From Actinomadura madurae (GTDB lineage: Bacteria > Actinomycetota > Actinomycetes > Streptosporangiales > Streptosporangiaceae), in assembly GCF_900115095.1 (NCBI RefSeq), contig NZ_FOVH01000018.1, forward strand, positions 1 through 64,000: a DNA stretch of 64,000 nt, given 5' to 3'. This document shows, in pieces, positions 25,890-34,411 of the stretch. Both the position numbers and the translations under genes were made by a program. Every line of letters begins with the position of its first letter. Positions within the stretch are counted from its first letter, which is position 1. The notes beneath the pieces were generated by a model. The model made no database searches. It saw only the letters and a program-made list of their open reading frames with translations, and had not been told where the DNA came from.

Positions 25890-26621
25890 GTGGCAGGGGT
25901 TTTTGAACGGCGCCCGATGATCTCGGTCGACGCCACGGGGTACGGAAGCGGCGACGATCAGCGGCAGTCGGACATCCAGGCGGGGCTTCTCGAGGCCCTG
26001 GACAGGGCGGCGGCCTCGGCCGGACTCGACCGGGACAGATGGGAACGGCAAGGCGCCGGCGACGGGGAGTTCTCGGTCCTCCTCCCGCAGACCGCCGAGG
26101 GGCGCCTGGTCGGGGACTTCCCCCGTCACCTCGCGGCCTTCCTCGACCGGCGCAACGGGGACGCGCCGTGGGAGAACCGCCTGCGGCTCCGGCTGGCCGT
26201 CCACCACGGCACGGCCATCGCCGATGTGAACGGGCGCAGCGGTCAGGGGCCCGTCGAGGTCGCCCGGCTCTGCGACAGTCCCCCGTTGCGGGTCGCCCTC
26301 AAGGAGTCCAGGGCCGATCTGGCCGTCATGCTCTCTGACCGGATCTTCACCGACATCGTCCGCCACGGCCACGCGCTCTCGGTCGCCCCCGAGGACTTCC
26401 GGGAGGTCGAGGTGAAGGTCAAGGAGTTCAGCGAGCGCGCCTGGCTCTGGATCCCGCGGGGCCGCCCCGTCCATTCCCTCCCGCTCGCCCTCCCCCCGGA
26501 CGAGCAGACCGCGTCAGCGGCCACGGGTGAGGCCGCGCCGCCGAAGCCGTCCGCCTCGGTGCACAACGAGTTTCACGAGCGGGTCGACGCCAGGGGTGCC
26601 AACTTCGGTTTCGGAGGCTGA
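25890..26621 (+). CDS. Class III nucleotidyl-cyclase-like protein with C-terminal GANFGFG motif
   Basis: 243 residues from GTG 25890, chosen for AAGGGG 6 nt upstream; an in-frame ATG at 25872 lacks a ribosome site. The cyclase-like core has a first metal-Asp position in ISVDATGYG, GAGDGEFSVL (GDG, second Asp), RLRLAVHHGTA (R-x-x-H-x-G) and the closing VKVKEFSERAWLWIP strand. Between them lies QGPVEVARLCDSP in the usual dimer region. The canonical purine-selecting residues cannot be assigned. A Pro-rich linker leads to the last 20 residues (VHNEFHERV ... GANFGFGG), which match the N-terminus of the next protein. It is the first gene of a coupled operon; an effector or second-messenger role is inferred. 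Confidence 0.83.
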   Translation: MAGVFERRPMISVDATGYGSGDDQRQSDIQAGLLEALDRAAASAGLDRDRWERQGAGDGEFSVLLPQTAEGRLVGDFPRHLAAFLDRRNGDAPWENRLRLRLAVHHGTAIADVNGRSGQGPVEVARLCDSPPLRVALKESRADLAVMLSDRIFTDIVRHGHALSVAPEDFREVEVKVKEFSERAWLWIPRGRPVHSLPLALPPDEQTASAATGEAAPPKPSASVHNEFHERVDARGANFGFGG

Positions 26622-26625
26622 CCTC

Positions 26626-28749
26626 GTGTCCGAGGACGTGCCCGCCGAAGGTGTGCACACCGACGATGACGGCCAGCCGTTCCAGCCCGTCGGCGACCCG
26701 GCCAAGGAGGACGGGGACGGGGCCCCGCCTCCCGCCGAGCATGTGCCGGTCAACCAGCTGATCAACGTTTTCCACAGCGGTGTGGAGGCGGCGGGCGCGA
26801 ACTTCGGGTTCGGCGCGGCGGCGAGTTGGACCAGCCGGCAGGCGGTGAGCGGGCCGATGCCCCGGGAACGGGTGGACGCGCTGAGCGGACATTTCGTGGA
26901 GCCCGAACCGTTCGAGCCCGCACTTGAGGCGCTGCTGAAGCATTCGGTGGTCACCCTGTACGGGCCGGAAGGCAGCGGCAAGCTCACCGGCGCTGTGAAC
27001 CTCCTCGTGCGTGTGCTCGGCGGGCAGGCGCCGATCGTCAGGTTGTCCTCGACCAGGAGCTTGAGGGAGTTGGCCGACCACCGGTTCGACGGGGGAACCG
27101 GCTACCTGCTGCCCGGCTGGTTCGGCACCGTCGACCGGGAGGCTGAGCACCACTGGGAACGGGTCCAGGGGGAACTGCGCGAGCGGGGCTCGTTTTTGGT
27201 GGTGACCTCCTCGGAGGAGAACCGGCGCACGGCCGTGACCGCCAGGATCGAGTGGTCGCCGCCCGAGGACTGGGGGGCGGTCATCCGCGAGCACGCGGGC
27301 GGCGGTCTGGGGGACGCGGATGTCACGAAAGTGGTGGAGGCGCTGCCCAAAGCCGTGACGATGGCGTGCCTGGTCGAGATCACGAACCTGCTCGTGCGGG
27401 GCCTGCCGCCCGGGGATGCGATCTCGTCCGTCCTGCGGGAGGCGGCGCGGGACCAGGTGCGGGACTGGTTCGGGAAGGGGCCGACCCGGGAGCAGGTGCT
27501 CGACGTCACCGTGCTGGCGTTCTTGCCGGGCCTGTCGGAGAGGCGGTTCGGGGAGGTCCGGGAGTCGTTGAAGGCCGCGCTGGCGGAGATGGTGCCCGAG
27601 GAGCCCGCCGGGGTCGAATCCGCGGATCGGCCTCCTCGGCCCGCGGAGGCGGTCTTCCCCCAGGCCAGAGGGAGGCAGCTGGAGAACCCGCTGATCCGGA
27701 TGAGGCAGGTGACCGTCGACGGCCGGCCCCGGCGGCTGATCGAGTTGCGCGATCCGGAGGCGCAGCGCTTCGTCTTCGCCGAGATGACGGGACGCTTCGA
27801 CGAATGCTTCTGGGACGCCGTCCGGGGCTGGCTCGAAGGCGTCCTGATCAGACCGGAGCTCTCCCTCCACATCGCGGCGGGCCTGGCCCGGCTCGCCGCG
27901 TCGAGTTTCGACGAGGTCGAGGGCTCGTACCTGGACCCGTGGTCGGTCGCGACGGGACGCGGCGAACCGGCCCGTTCGCATGCCAGGCGGAAGCGGCTGA
28001 CGACCGTCCACGTGCTGTGGTTGATGTGCCTCGACGAAGACCTGGCGCCGGTCGCGCTCCGGGTCGCCTCGGGATGGGCCGCCCAGGGCAGTACGCAGGG
28101 GCAGAAGTACAACGCGATCATCGCGTTCTCGGGGGTCCTCGGGCGGCTCTACCCGATCGAGGCGGTGAAGAACCTCTGGCGGCTGGCGGGCAACCGGGGA
28201 GCCGTGCTGGGGCCGCTCGCGATCGAGGCGTTCGGCGGGCTGTTCCTGTCCCAGGAGGACGCGGCGGGGCGCGCCCGCGTCGTCCACTTCCTGGAGAACA
28301 AGATCAAGAAGCTGCGCGGGATCCCGGGCCGGATCGAGGTGTACGGCGCCGCGCTGTGGGCGATGCTCGCCGTCTACCGGACCGACGACCAGCGGGGACG
28401 GCCGCTGGCGGCGCAGTTGCTGTGCGAGCGGCCCGACCTGGCGGACGCCATCGGGTACACGTGGTCGGTGCTGCTGGTGAACCGGCCGGTCAGGCATACC
28501 GCGCTGGCCGTGCTGCACGCCAATCTCGACGCGCTGAGGTACCACGCCGAGCAGCCGGAGGCGATCGCCCAGCGGCTCGGCGACGTCCTGGGCGGTCTGC
28601 TGTCCAAGGACCAGCAGGACGAGCTGGCCGAGGACTTCACGGCGTTCGCCGAACGCCCCGCGAACCGGCGTGACGGAGCGAACCCGGTCACCGCCGCCCT
28701 GTTCGCGGCCATCGAACGAGCACAACGCCGCATGGGAGAAGAAGCGTGA
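26626..28749 (+). CDS. Large STAND-like P-loop/helical protein with N-terminal GANFGFG motif
   Basis: 707 residues from GTG 26626, 4 nt after the cyclase stop. Residues 1-40 are acidic and disordered. NQLINVFHSGVEAAGANFGFG (about 43-63) matches the cyclase C-terminus. A P-loop domain follows: VTLYGPEGSGKLTGAVNLL is a Walker A variant in which the residue after Lys is Leu instead of Ser/Thr. VVTSSEENRRTAVTARIEW resembles the sensor region. The C-terminal ~350 residues are alpha-helical without a recognisable repeat. The arrangement resembles bacterial NLR/STAND receptors, with a signalling motif, an NTPase and a sensor superstructure. The exact family was not recognised, and ATP hydrolysis is doubtful. 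Confidence 0.75.
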   Translation: MSEDVPAEGVHTDDDGQPFQPVGDPAKEDGDGAPPPAEHVPVNQLINVFHSGVEAAGANFGFGAAASWTSRQAVSGPMPRERVDALSGHFVEPEPFEPALEALLKHSVVTLYGPEGSGKLTGAVNLLVRVLGGQAPIVRLSSTRSLRELADHRFDGGTGYLLPGWFGTVDREAEHHWERVQGELRERGSFLVVTSSEENRRTAVTARIEWSPPEDWGAVIREHAGGGLGDADVTKVVEALPKAVTMACLVEITNLLVRGLPPGDAISSVLREAARDQVRDWFGKGPTREQVLDVTVLAFLPGLSERRFGEVRESLKAALAEMVPEEPAGVESADRPPRPAEAVFPQARGRQLENPLIRMRQVTVDGRPRRLIELRDPEAQRFVFAEMTGRFDECFWDAVRGWLEGVLIRPELSLHIAAGLARLAASSFDEVEGSYLDPWSVATGRGEPARSHARRKRLTTVHVLWLMCLDEDLAPVALRVASGWAAQGSTQGQKYNAIIAFSGVLGRLYPIEAVKNLWRLAGNRGAVLGPLAIEAFGGLFLSQEDAAGRARVVHFLENKIKKLRGIPGRIEVYGAALWAMLAVYRTDDQRGRPLAAQLLCERPDLADAIGYTWSVLLVNRPVRHTALAVLHANLDALRYHAEQPEAIAQRLGDVLGGLLSKDQQDELAEDFTAFAERPANRRDGANPVTAALFAAIERAQRRMGEEA

Positions 28750-30032
28750 CCTATCCGATCATCAGCCAGAGAATCCTGTCGCCGGTGCCTAGATCCGGGC
28801 TTTTCGGGCTGCGGTCCCGGAGCCGTGACACCTCCGAGATCCCGCCTCCGACGGCGGGGCAGGTGCTGGTGTTCCGGTCCGACGGCAGGTACGTGCTCGA
28901 CAGCGGACGGCTCGGCTTGGACGACGAGATCGTCCTGCAGGCGACACACGTGAGCGTCGTCGATGTGACGGAGAACAAGCAGGTCAGGGTCGAGTTCGCC
29001 ATCCCCTCCACGGAGGGGGGCGAGTTCACCGTTCTCGTCGACTTCACCTGCCTCGTCCATGACCCGGTCGCCGTGGTGGAGGCCGGGCTGGGTGACGTCC
29101 GGGACTCCCTGGCCGGGTACCTGAGAGCGCACGAGGACGTTTTCAAGGCGGGGGCGAAGTACAAGCTGGCCGATTTCCTGTCGGCTCGGACGGAGGTGCG
29201 CGCCGAACTGCAGGCCTACCACCACTACCTGCCGGTCCGGCTTTCCGGGATGACGGTGGCTCTGGGCAACGTCGAGATCCCCGCGCCGTCGGAGGTCAGG
29301 GACTTCCTGGGCAAGACCGTCCGGGACGATCTCGATCTCGAGGACCGGCTTGCGGGCCTGGTGAGGGACGGGAAGTTCGACCGGGCCCAGGCTCTGGAGG
29401 AGACCGAGACCAGGCTGCACAGGCTCAAGATGGAGGTGCTGAGCACCGCGCAGGAGGTCCACAAGCTCCGCAGTGACCGGGAGAAGGAGGAGCAGCGGGA
29501 ACTGCATGAGGAGGCGGCGCTGGCCGCGGCGCACCGCAGGCGCGATCTGGAGACGACCTTCGGCATCGACCAGGCCGCGAAGGTCACCGCCGCGGTGGGG
29601 GACGATCCCCTGCTGGCCTACGCTCTCGCTGCCGAGCGGGGCGAGATCGGCGCCAAAGAACTCGCCGAGTTCCACCAGCAGGAGGCCGACCGTCTGCACG
29701 TGCTGGAACGGCTGCGTGAGGACCGCCGCCATGAGGAAGCGGTCCAGAATGCCCAGTTGTCCAGGGAAACCCACGCGCAGGGCATCATGCTGCGGCTCGA
29801 GATCCTCAAGGAGATGGTGCGCAAGGGTCACCTCGACGAGCGAGGCGTGAAGGAGATCGACGGCATTCTCAACGAACTCACCGCCGGGAAGACGGCCGGG
29901 CCGCCGTCCAAGGCGGAGCCCGGGGGAATCGAGGCGGCGGCCGAGCCGGCCCGGGAGGGGCTCGCGGCACCGCCGCCGGCTCCCGGTCCCGACACCGGCG
30001 ACGATGTGCCGTACCGGGAGGAAGACCTCTGA
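28746..30032 (+). CDS. SPFH/band-7-like coiled-coil protein
   Basis: 428 residues from a GTG overlapping the upstream stop (GTGA). Residues about 40-190 form a beta-rich domain (QVLVFRSDGRYVL ... FTVLVDFTCLVHDP ... VRLSGMTVALGNVEIP) that resembles an SPFH/PHB domain. Residues about 205-360 are a charged coiled coil rich in Glu, Arg and Leu (LHRLKMEVLSTAQEVHKL). The tail is Pro/Ala-rich and acidic. There is no transmembrane segment or signal peptide, so membrane contact would come through partners. SPFH proteins build oligomeric membrane scaffolds. Coupling to the DUF4407 membrane protein suggests they act together. Confidence 0.7.
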   Translation: MTYPIISQRILSPVPRSGLFGLRSRSRDTSEIPPPTAGQVLVFRSDGRYVLDSGRLGLDDEIVLQATHVSVVDVTENKQVRVEFAIPSTEGGEFTVLVDFTCLVHDPVAVVEAGLGDVRDSLAGYLRAHEDVFKAGAKYKLADFLSARTEVRAELQAYHHYLPVRLSGMTVALGNVEIPAPSEVRDFLGKTVRDDLDLEDRLAGLVRDGKFDRAQALEETETRLHRLKMEVLSTAQEVHKLRSDREKEEQRELHEEAALAAAHRRRDLETTFGIDQAAKVTAAVGDDPLLAYALAAERGEIGAKELAEFHQQEADRLHVLERLREDRRHEEAVQNAQLSRETHAQGIMLRLEILKEMVRKGHLDERGVKEIDGILNELTAGKTAGPPSKAEPGGIEAAAEPAREGLAAPPPAPGPDTGDDVPYREEDL

Positions 30033-31378
30033 TGACGGCGGTTCAGACGGCCCCTGCCGTCGAGGTGGAGGGGGAGCAGCCTCGGCGGCCCGTGCACGGC
30101 CCGAAGGGACCGGGCGTGTGGCTGCGTTCGCTGATCGGCGTGGACGAGTCCGTCCTGAGCATGGCCCCTCTGGACCGCGGACGCTACACCGCGATGGCCC
30201 TGATCGTTGTGAACGCGGGGATCCTTGCGGCCGTGTCCATGTTCGTCATGGTCGAGAAGTTCGCGGACGTACCACTCGTGGTGGCCCTGGCCGTCGCCCT
30301 CTTCTGGGGTTGGGTCATCTTCTCGGTGGACCGCTGGCTGATCGCCAGCGCGCACGGGACGCAGAGCAGCCGCGGGGTGTTCCTCACCCGGGTCCTGCTG
30401 GCCGTCGTGCTCGGGTTCGTGGTGGCCGAGCCGCTGCTGATCAAGATTTTCGAGCCCGCGATCCACCGGCAGGTCGCCGAGGACAGGCAGGTGGAACGGG
30501 CGACCAAGCTCAGCGCGTTGACGGCATGCAATCCCGTCCCCCATCGGGTGCTTCCCGCGAAGGACCTCGCGTCGTGCAAGGCCCGGGGGCTTCTCCTGAC
30601 GGTCGGTGCCGATCCGGTCGGCGCGGCGGCCACGGTGGCCTCGCTCGGCGAGCAGGTGTCGACGCTGTCGAAGGCGATCGACAAGGACATGGCGGCGCTG
30701 CGAAGGCTGGAGCGGCTGGGGCACGCCGAATGCGGCGGCGAACGCGTCGGCAACGAGACAACGGGCGTCATCGGCGAGGGACCGAACTGCCGCCAGATCC
30801 GGACCGAGCGGGCGGCGTTCCTGCGCACGTCCAAGCTGCCGGAGCGGCGGAGGCAACTCGCCGATCTGCAGGCCAAGGCGAAGAGCGCCGTCGAGGCCCA
30901 GGGCAGGGTCAACGCCGGCTACTCGACCCAGATCGCCCAGGAGATCGACAAGCAGCTGCCTCATCCCGAAGGCAAGATCGGCATCCTGGAGGAGGACGAC
31001 GCGCTCCTGGCCCTCCAGAGCAAGAGCCTGATGGTCCTGCTGTTCGCCTGGCTGCTCCGCATCGCGTTGATCACCCTGGACTGCATGCCGATCCTGACCA
31101 AACGCCTCGCCGGACTCAGCACCTACGACCGCCAGGTGGCCGACCACGCGGCGGCCGACATGGAGACGCACGAGGTCTTCCTCAAACACGCCAAGGCCGA
31201 GAACATCCAGGCTCGAACCGACGCCCTCCGCCTGCTGGAAGAACATGAGCAGGACCGCCGGCTGCACAGGGAACGCCACGAGGCCGCGGCGCGCAACGAT
31301 CAGGACGAGCGGATGAAACGGCAGATTCGAGAACTTGCCGCTCGCCTCAAGGGCAGACCCGGCACGGCACCCGAGTGA
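30032..31378 (+). CDS. DUF4407 membrane protein
   Basis: 448 residues; ATG overlaps the previous stop by 1 nt. Four hydrophobic segments are visible: ALIVVNAGILAAVSMFVMV (about 51-70), VVALAVALFWGWVIFSV (83-99), VLLAVVLGFVVAEPLLI (122-138) and SLMVLLFAWLLRIALITL (about 331-348). Between helices 3 and 4 lies a long region with a predicted coiled coil and Cys residues; a charged cytoplasmic tail (EHEQDRRLHRERHEAAARND) follows. This is the DUF4407 layout. Its function is unknown. Within the operon it is the only integral membrane protein, so it is the likely membrane anchor or pore-side effector. Confidence 0.88.
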   Translation: MTAVQTAPAVEVEGEQPRRPVHGPKGPGVWLRSLIGVDESVLSMAPLDRGRYTAMALIVVNAGILAAVSMFVMVEKFADVPLVVALAVALFWGWVIFSVDRWLIASAHGTQSSRGVFLTRVLLAVVLGFVVAEPLLIKIFEPAIHRQVAEDRQVERATKLSALTACNPVPHRVLPAKDLASCKARGLLLTVGADPVGAAATVASLGEQVSTLSKAIDKDMAALRRLERLGHAECGGERVGNETTGVIGEGPNCRQIRTERAAFLRTSKLPERRRQLADLQAKAKSAVEAQGRVNAGYSTQIAQEIDKQLPHPEGKIGILEEDDALLALQSKSLMVLLFAWLLRIALITLDCMPILTKRLAGLSTYDRQVADHAAADMETHEVFLKHAKAENIQARTDALRLLEEHEQDRRLHRERHEAAARNDQDERMKRQIRELAARLKGRPGTAPE

Positions 31379-31610
31379 AGCGCGCTCGGCGGCGCGCATC
31401 TCCGCCGGCTCGTCGCGCAGCGCGTCCAAGGGTCGCGTACGCCGTCCAGTCGAGCACCCCAAGCGCATTACCGAGCGACACCCCGACCAGCGTCCGGCGG
31501 GGACTACGTGCGGTTGCCCGACTACCCGCGCCAGCGCCCCGGCCGGGTCCCGACGGCAGCCGGGACCGCTGCCGTACCCCGTCCTGCCGCCGTGGCAGAT
31601 ACCTCCGTTA

Positions 31611-31621
31611 TTGCATCCAAT
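31611..31621 (+). promoter_or_regulatory. TTGCATCCAAT box upstream of gamma-glutamyltransferase
   Basis: TTGCATCCAAT lies 24 nt before the GTG start at 31646. A second TTGCATA follows at 31631. Related boxes occur at 36328, 36481 and 38951 near the GntR gene and its neighbours. It is a candidate GntR operator. Confidence 0.5.
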
Positions 31622-31645
31622 CTCGCGATTTTGCATACTTTACCT

Positions 31646-33463
31646 GTGACTGAGATCTTGCAGGTACCGACGTTCGTGCGGCCGCCCACCCACACCACCC
31701 GGCCTACCCTGACCGGTTCTTTCGGCATGTCGGCCTCCACCCACTGGCTCGCGACCGGTGCGTCCCAGTCGGTCCTCGAGCGAGGTGGCAACGCGTTCGA
31801 CGCGGCGGTCGCGGCCGGTTTCGTGCTGCACGTGGTCGAGCCGCATCTCAACGGGCCGGCGGGCGACATGGTGCTGCTGATGTCCCAGGAGGCGGGGATG
31901 CCGCGCGTGCTGGCGGGCCAGGGGCCGGCGCCGCGGAAGGCGACGGTGGCGCATTTCCAGGCGCTTGGTTTCACCGAGGTACCCGGGTCCGGCGCGTTGG
32001 CGGCGGCGGTCCCGGGCGCGGTCGAAGCCTGGTTCAAGCTGCTAGAGGAGCACGGCAGCTGGCCACTCGCCGAGGTTGTCGCCTACGCCATCCACTACGC
32101 GGAACGCGGCTACCCTGCGGGTGCCCAGTTGTGCGCGGTGCTGGAGACGATGCGCCCCCAGTTCGAGCAGGACTGGCCCACGTCCGCGGCACAGTGGCTC
32201 AGGACGGGGACGCCCACCCCGGGGGAGCGCCTCACCAACCCGGCGTACGCGGAGACACTGCGCCGACTGGTCACCGTGGCCGAGACGGCCGGCGCCGACC
32301 GGGTCGTGCAGATCCGGGCCGCACGCGCCGAGTGGCGCGAGGGGTTCGTCGCCGAGGCCATCGAGACCTTCGTACGCGAGCCGCACCTCCATGCCACCGG
32401 CGGTCACCATGCCGGCGTGATGACCGCGGCTGATCTTGCGGAGTTCCGGCCTGGGTACGAGGACCCGGTCCGCCTCCGGTTCCGGGGGTACGACGTGGCC
32501 AAGGCCGGGTTCTGGGCACAGGGGCCGGTCCTCCTCCAGACGCTCGCGATCCTGGACCAGGTCGGCGACCACCTGCTCGACCCTGCGACCGGACGGGGTG
32601 CCCACACAATCCTTGAGGCGCTCAAACTCGCGTTGGCCGACCGCGACGCCTACTACGGCGACACCGAGAAGGGCGGCATTGACCCACGCGTCCTGCTCAG
32701 CCCGGAGTACGCCGGCGAGCGGGCCGCACTCATCGGCGAGACCGCCTCTCGCGAGCTGCGGCCGGGGGTGGTCCCGGGGGCTCGAATGTTCACACCGCCC
32801 GCGCGGGCGGCCATGGAAGAGGAAACCCAGGAGCGCGGCGTCGGTGAGCCCACGGTCGGGACCGATGGCGTGACACGCGGCGACACCTCGCACCTGGACG
32901 TGGTCGACCGGTTCGGGAACATGGTCTCCGCCACGCCGTCGGGAGGTTGGCTTCAGTCCTCACCGACGATCCCGGAGCTCGGCTTCTGCCTGGGAACCCG
33001 GCTCCAGATGACCTGGCTGGACCCCGCGTGTCCGTCCGCGCTCGAGCCGGGCCGACGCCCGCGCACCACGCTCAGCCCGACCATGCTGGTCCGCGACGGC
33101 AGGACGGTCGCGGCGCTGGGCACCCCGGGTGGCGACCAGCAGGATCAGTGGCAGCTGCTGTACTTGCTGCGCGTGATCGTCGGCGGCTACGAGCCTCAGC
33201 AGGCCATCGACGCGCCGGCGTTCCACACCACGCATGCGGTCAGCAGCTTCTGGCCGCGCGTGTGGCATCCCGCGGGCGTCGTCGTCGAGCGTCGCCTCGG
33301 CTCTGAGGTGATCGACGAGCTCCGGCGTCGCGGACACGACGTGAAGGTCTCGCCTGACTGGAGCCTTGGTCGCCTCTCGACTGTGACCAGGGACCCCGCC
33401 AGCGGCACCCTGGCCGCCGCCGCGAACTCGCGCGGCGCGCAGGGCTACGCGGTGGGTCGATGA
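31646..33463 (+). CDS. Gamma-glutamyltransferase-family Ntn hydrolase
   Basis: 605 residues from GTG 31646. The large-subunit start GSFGMSASTHWLATGASQSVLERGGNAFDAAVAAGFVLHVVEPH matches the GGT family in segments, as do GQGPAPRKAT and AAVPGAVEAW. The self-processing and nucleophile Thr is in RGDTSHLDVVDRFGNMVS, followed by GTRLQMTWLDP and RPRTTLSPTMLVRDG. No signal peptide is seen, so a cytoplasmic enzyme is likely. It would hydrolyse or transfer gamma-glutamyl groups, or act as a related acylase. It overlaps the DUF1275 gene (ATGA) and opens the catabolic island. Confidence 0.93.
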   Translation: MTEILQVPTFVRPPTHTTRPTLTGSFGMSASTHWLATGASQSVLERGGNAFDAAVAAGFVLHVVEPHLNGPAGDMVLLMSQEAGMPRVLAGQGPAPRKATVAHFQALGFTEVPGSGALAAAVPGAVEAWFKLLEEHGSWPLAEVVAYAIHYAERGYPAGAQLCAVLETMRPQFEQDWPTSAAQWLRTGTPTPGERLTNPAYAETLRRLVTVAETAGADRVVQIRAARAEWREGFVAEAIETFVREPHLHATGGHHAGVMTAADLAEFRPGYEDPVRLRFRGYDVAKAGFWAQGPVLLQTLAILDQVGDHLLDPATGRGAHTILEALKLALADRDAYYGDTEKGGIDPRVLLSPEYAGERAALIGETASRELRPGVVPGARMFTPPARAAMEEETQERGVGEPTVGTDGVTRGDTSHLDVVDRFGNMVSATPSGGWLQSSPTIPELGFCLGTRLQMTWLDPACPSALEPGRRPRTTLSPTMLVRDGRTVAALGTPGGDQQDQWQLLYLLRVIVGGYEPQQAIDAPAFHTTHAVSSFWPRVWHPAGVVVERRLGSEVIDELRRRGHDVKVSPDWSLGRLSTVTRDPASGTLAAAANSRGAQGYAVGR

Positions 33464-34218
33464 GCGCCACGCGGGAGCAGGCCGCCCCGACCGGGCGGGC
33501 CGTCGAGGACGTCCACCTCTGGTGCATGCTGGCGCTGACCTTCTCGACGGGCGTCGCGGACGCGGTCGGCTACCTCGCCCTCGACAAGGTGTTCACCGGG
33601 AACATGACCGGCAACGTGGTGATCCTCGGCATGGGTGCCTCCGGGACTACGGACTTGCCGGTCGGCGGACCACTGCTGGCCCTCGTCGCCTTCATGGCGG
33701 GAGCCGCTCTGGGCGGGCGGGCGATGCGCGGGCAGGCCGCGGGCTGGCCGCCGCGGGCCTCCGTGCTGATCGGTGCAGTCGGTGCCGCGTTCGGTGTCGC
33801 CGCGGCTCTTCTCGCGTTCCTTCCGATCCGCGAGGGATCAGCCTTCGCCTACGCGCTCACGGGCGTTCTGGCCGCCGTCATGGGTCTGCAGGCCGCAGTC
33901 GCGCGGCGGATCGCGGTCAAGGACGTGACGACGGTCGTGGTGACTTCGACGATCACCGGTCTCGCCGCCGACTCCCGCCTTGGCGCGGGACTCGGGCAAC
34001 CGTGGCGTCGCCGCGCCGGGGCCATCATCCTGATCGGATCCGGCGCCGCTGTGGGCGCGTTGCTGCTGGCAGTCGCTGCGTGGGTCAGTGTCGCCGTCCC
34101 CGCGGCGCTCACTCTGGCGGTGGCCGTCGCCGGGGACCGGATGGTCCGCCGACGATCCGCACCATCGAGCGGAAGGCCCGCTGTCCCGCAGCAGGTTCCA
34201 GGTGGTCCCGCCACATGA
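33460..34218 (+). CDS. DUF1275 (YoaK-family) membrane protein
   Basis: 252 residues, ATG overlapping the GGT stop. Six hydrophobic helices are visible, with the family hallmarks FSTGVADAVGYLALDKVFTGNMTGNVV, LVAFMAGAALGG and an internal helix containing MGLQAAVARRIAVKDVTTVVVTSTITGLA. YoaK-type proteins are inner-membrane proteins of unknown function. Coupling to GGT suggests transport or tolerance linked to the same substrate (inference). Confidence 0.9.
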   Translation: MSATREQAAPTGRAVEDVHLWCMLALTFSTGVADAVGYLALDKVFTGNMTGNVVILGMGASGTTDLPVGGPLLALVAFMAGAALGGRAMRGQAAGWPPRASVLIGAVGAAFGVAAALLAFLPIREGSAFAYALTGVLAAVMGLQAAVARRIAVKDVTTVVVTSTITGLAADSRLGAGLGQPWRRRAGAIILIGSGAAVGALLLAVAAWVSVAVPAALTLAVAVAGDRMVRRRSAPSSGRPAVPQQVPGGPAT

Positions 34219-34307
34219 GAGATGCTAGGACTTTGCGCGGTCGAGACCATTTCGCGAGTCGTGGGCCGGTCCATGAGACCGATCTATGCGTCCAGCCCCG
34301 CATGCCT

Positions 34308-34325
34308 GCGCGAATCTTGCGCGCG
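34308..34325 (+). promoter_or_regulatory. Candidate Lrp/AsnC operator upstream of the Leu/Val dehydrogenase
   Basis: GCGCGAATCTTGCGCGCG; 16 of 18 bases match the site at 40743-40760 in front of the branched-chain 2-oxoacid dehydrogenase operon and lrp gene. The core is an inverted repeat of CGCGCA-N3-TGCGCG with one mismatch. It lies about 86 nt before the ATG. Confidence 0.6.
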
Positions 34326-34411
34326 CTCGAAGGCATGTCAGAGGCTCGTCCCGCGGCCCAGCGCCCGGTCCGGGTGACCGCTGACGACCCAGCTCTCGCA
34401 GGAGATCTCCC

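Noticed and set aside
26428..28725. 765-residue minus-strand frame opposite the STAND-like gene
   Set aside because: No recognisable domain, no ribosome site, repetitive Arg/Pro/Gly/Gln content; the plus-strand frame has the shared motif, P-loop and operon coupling.
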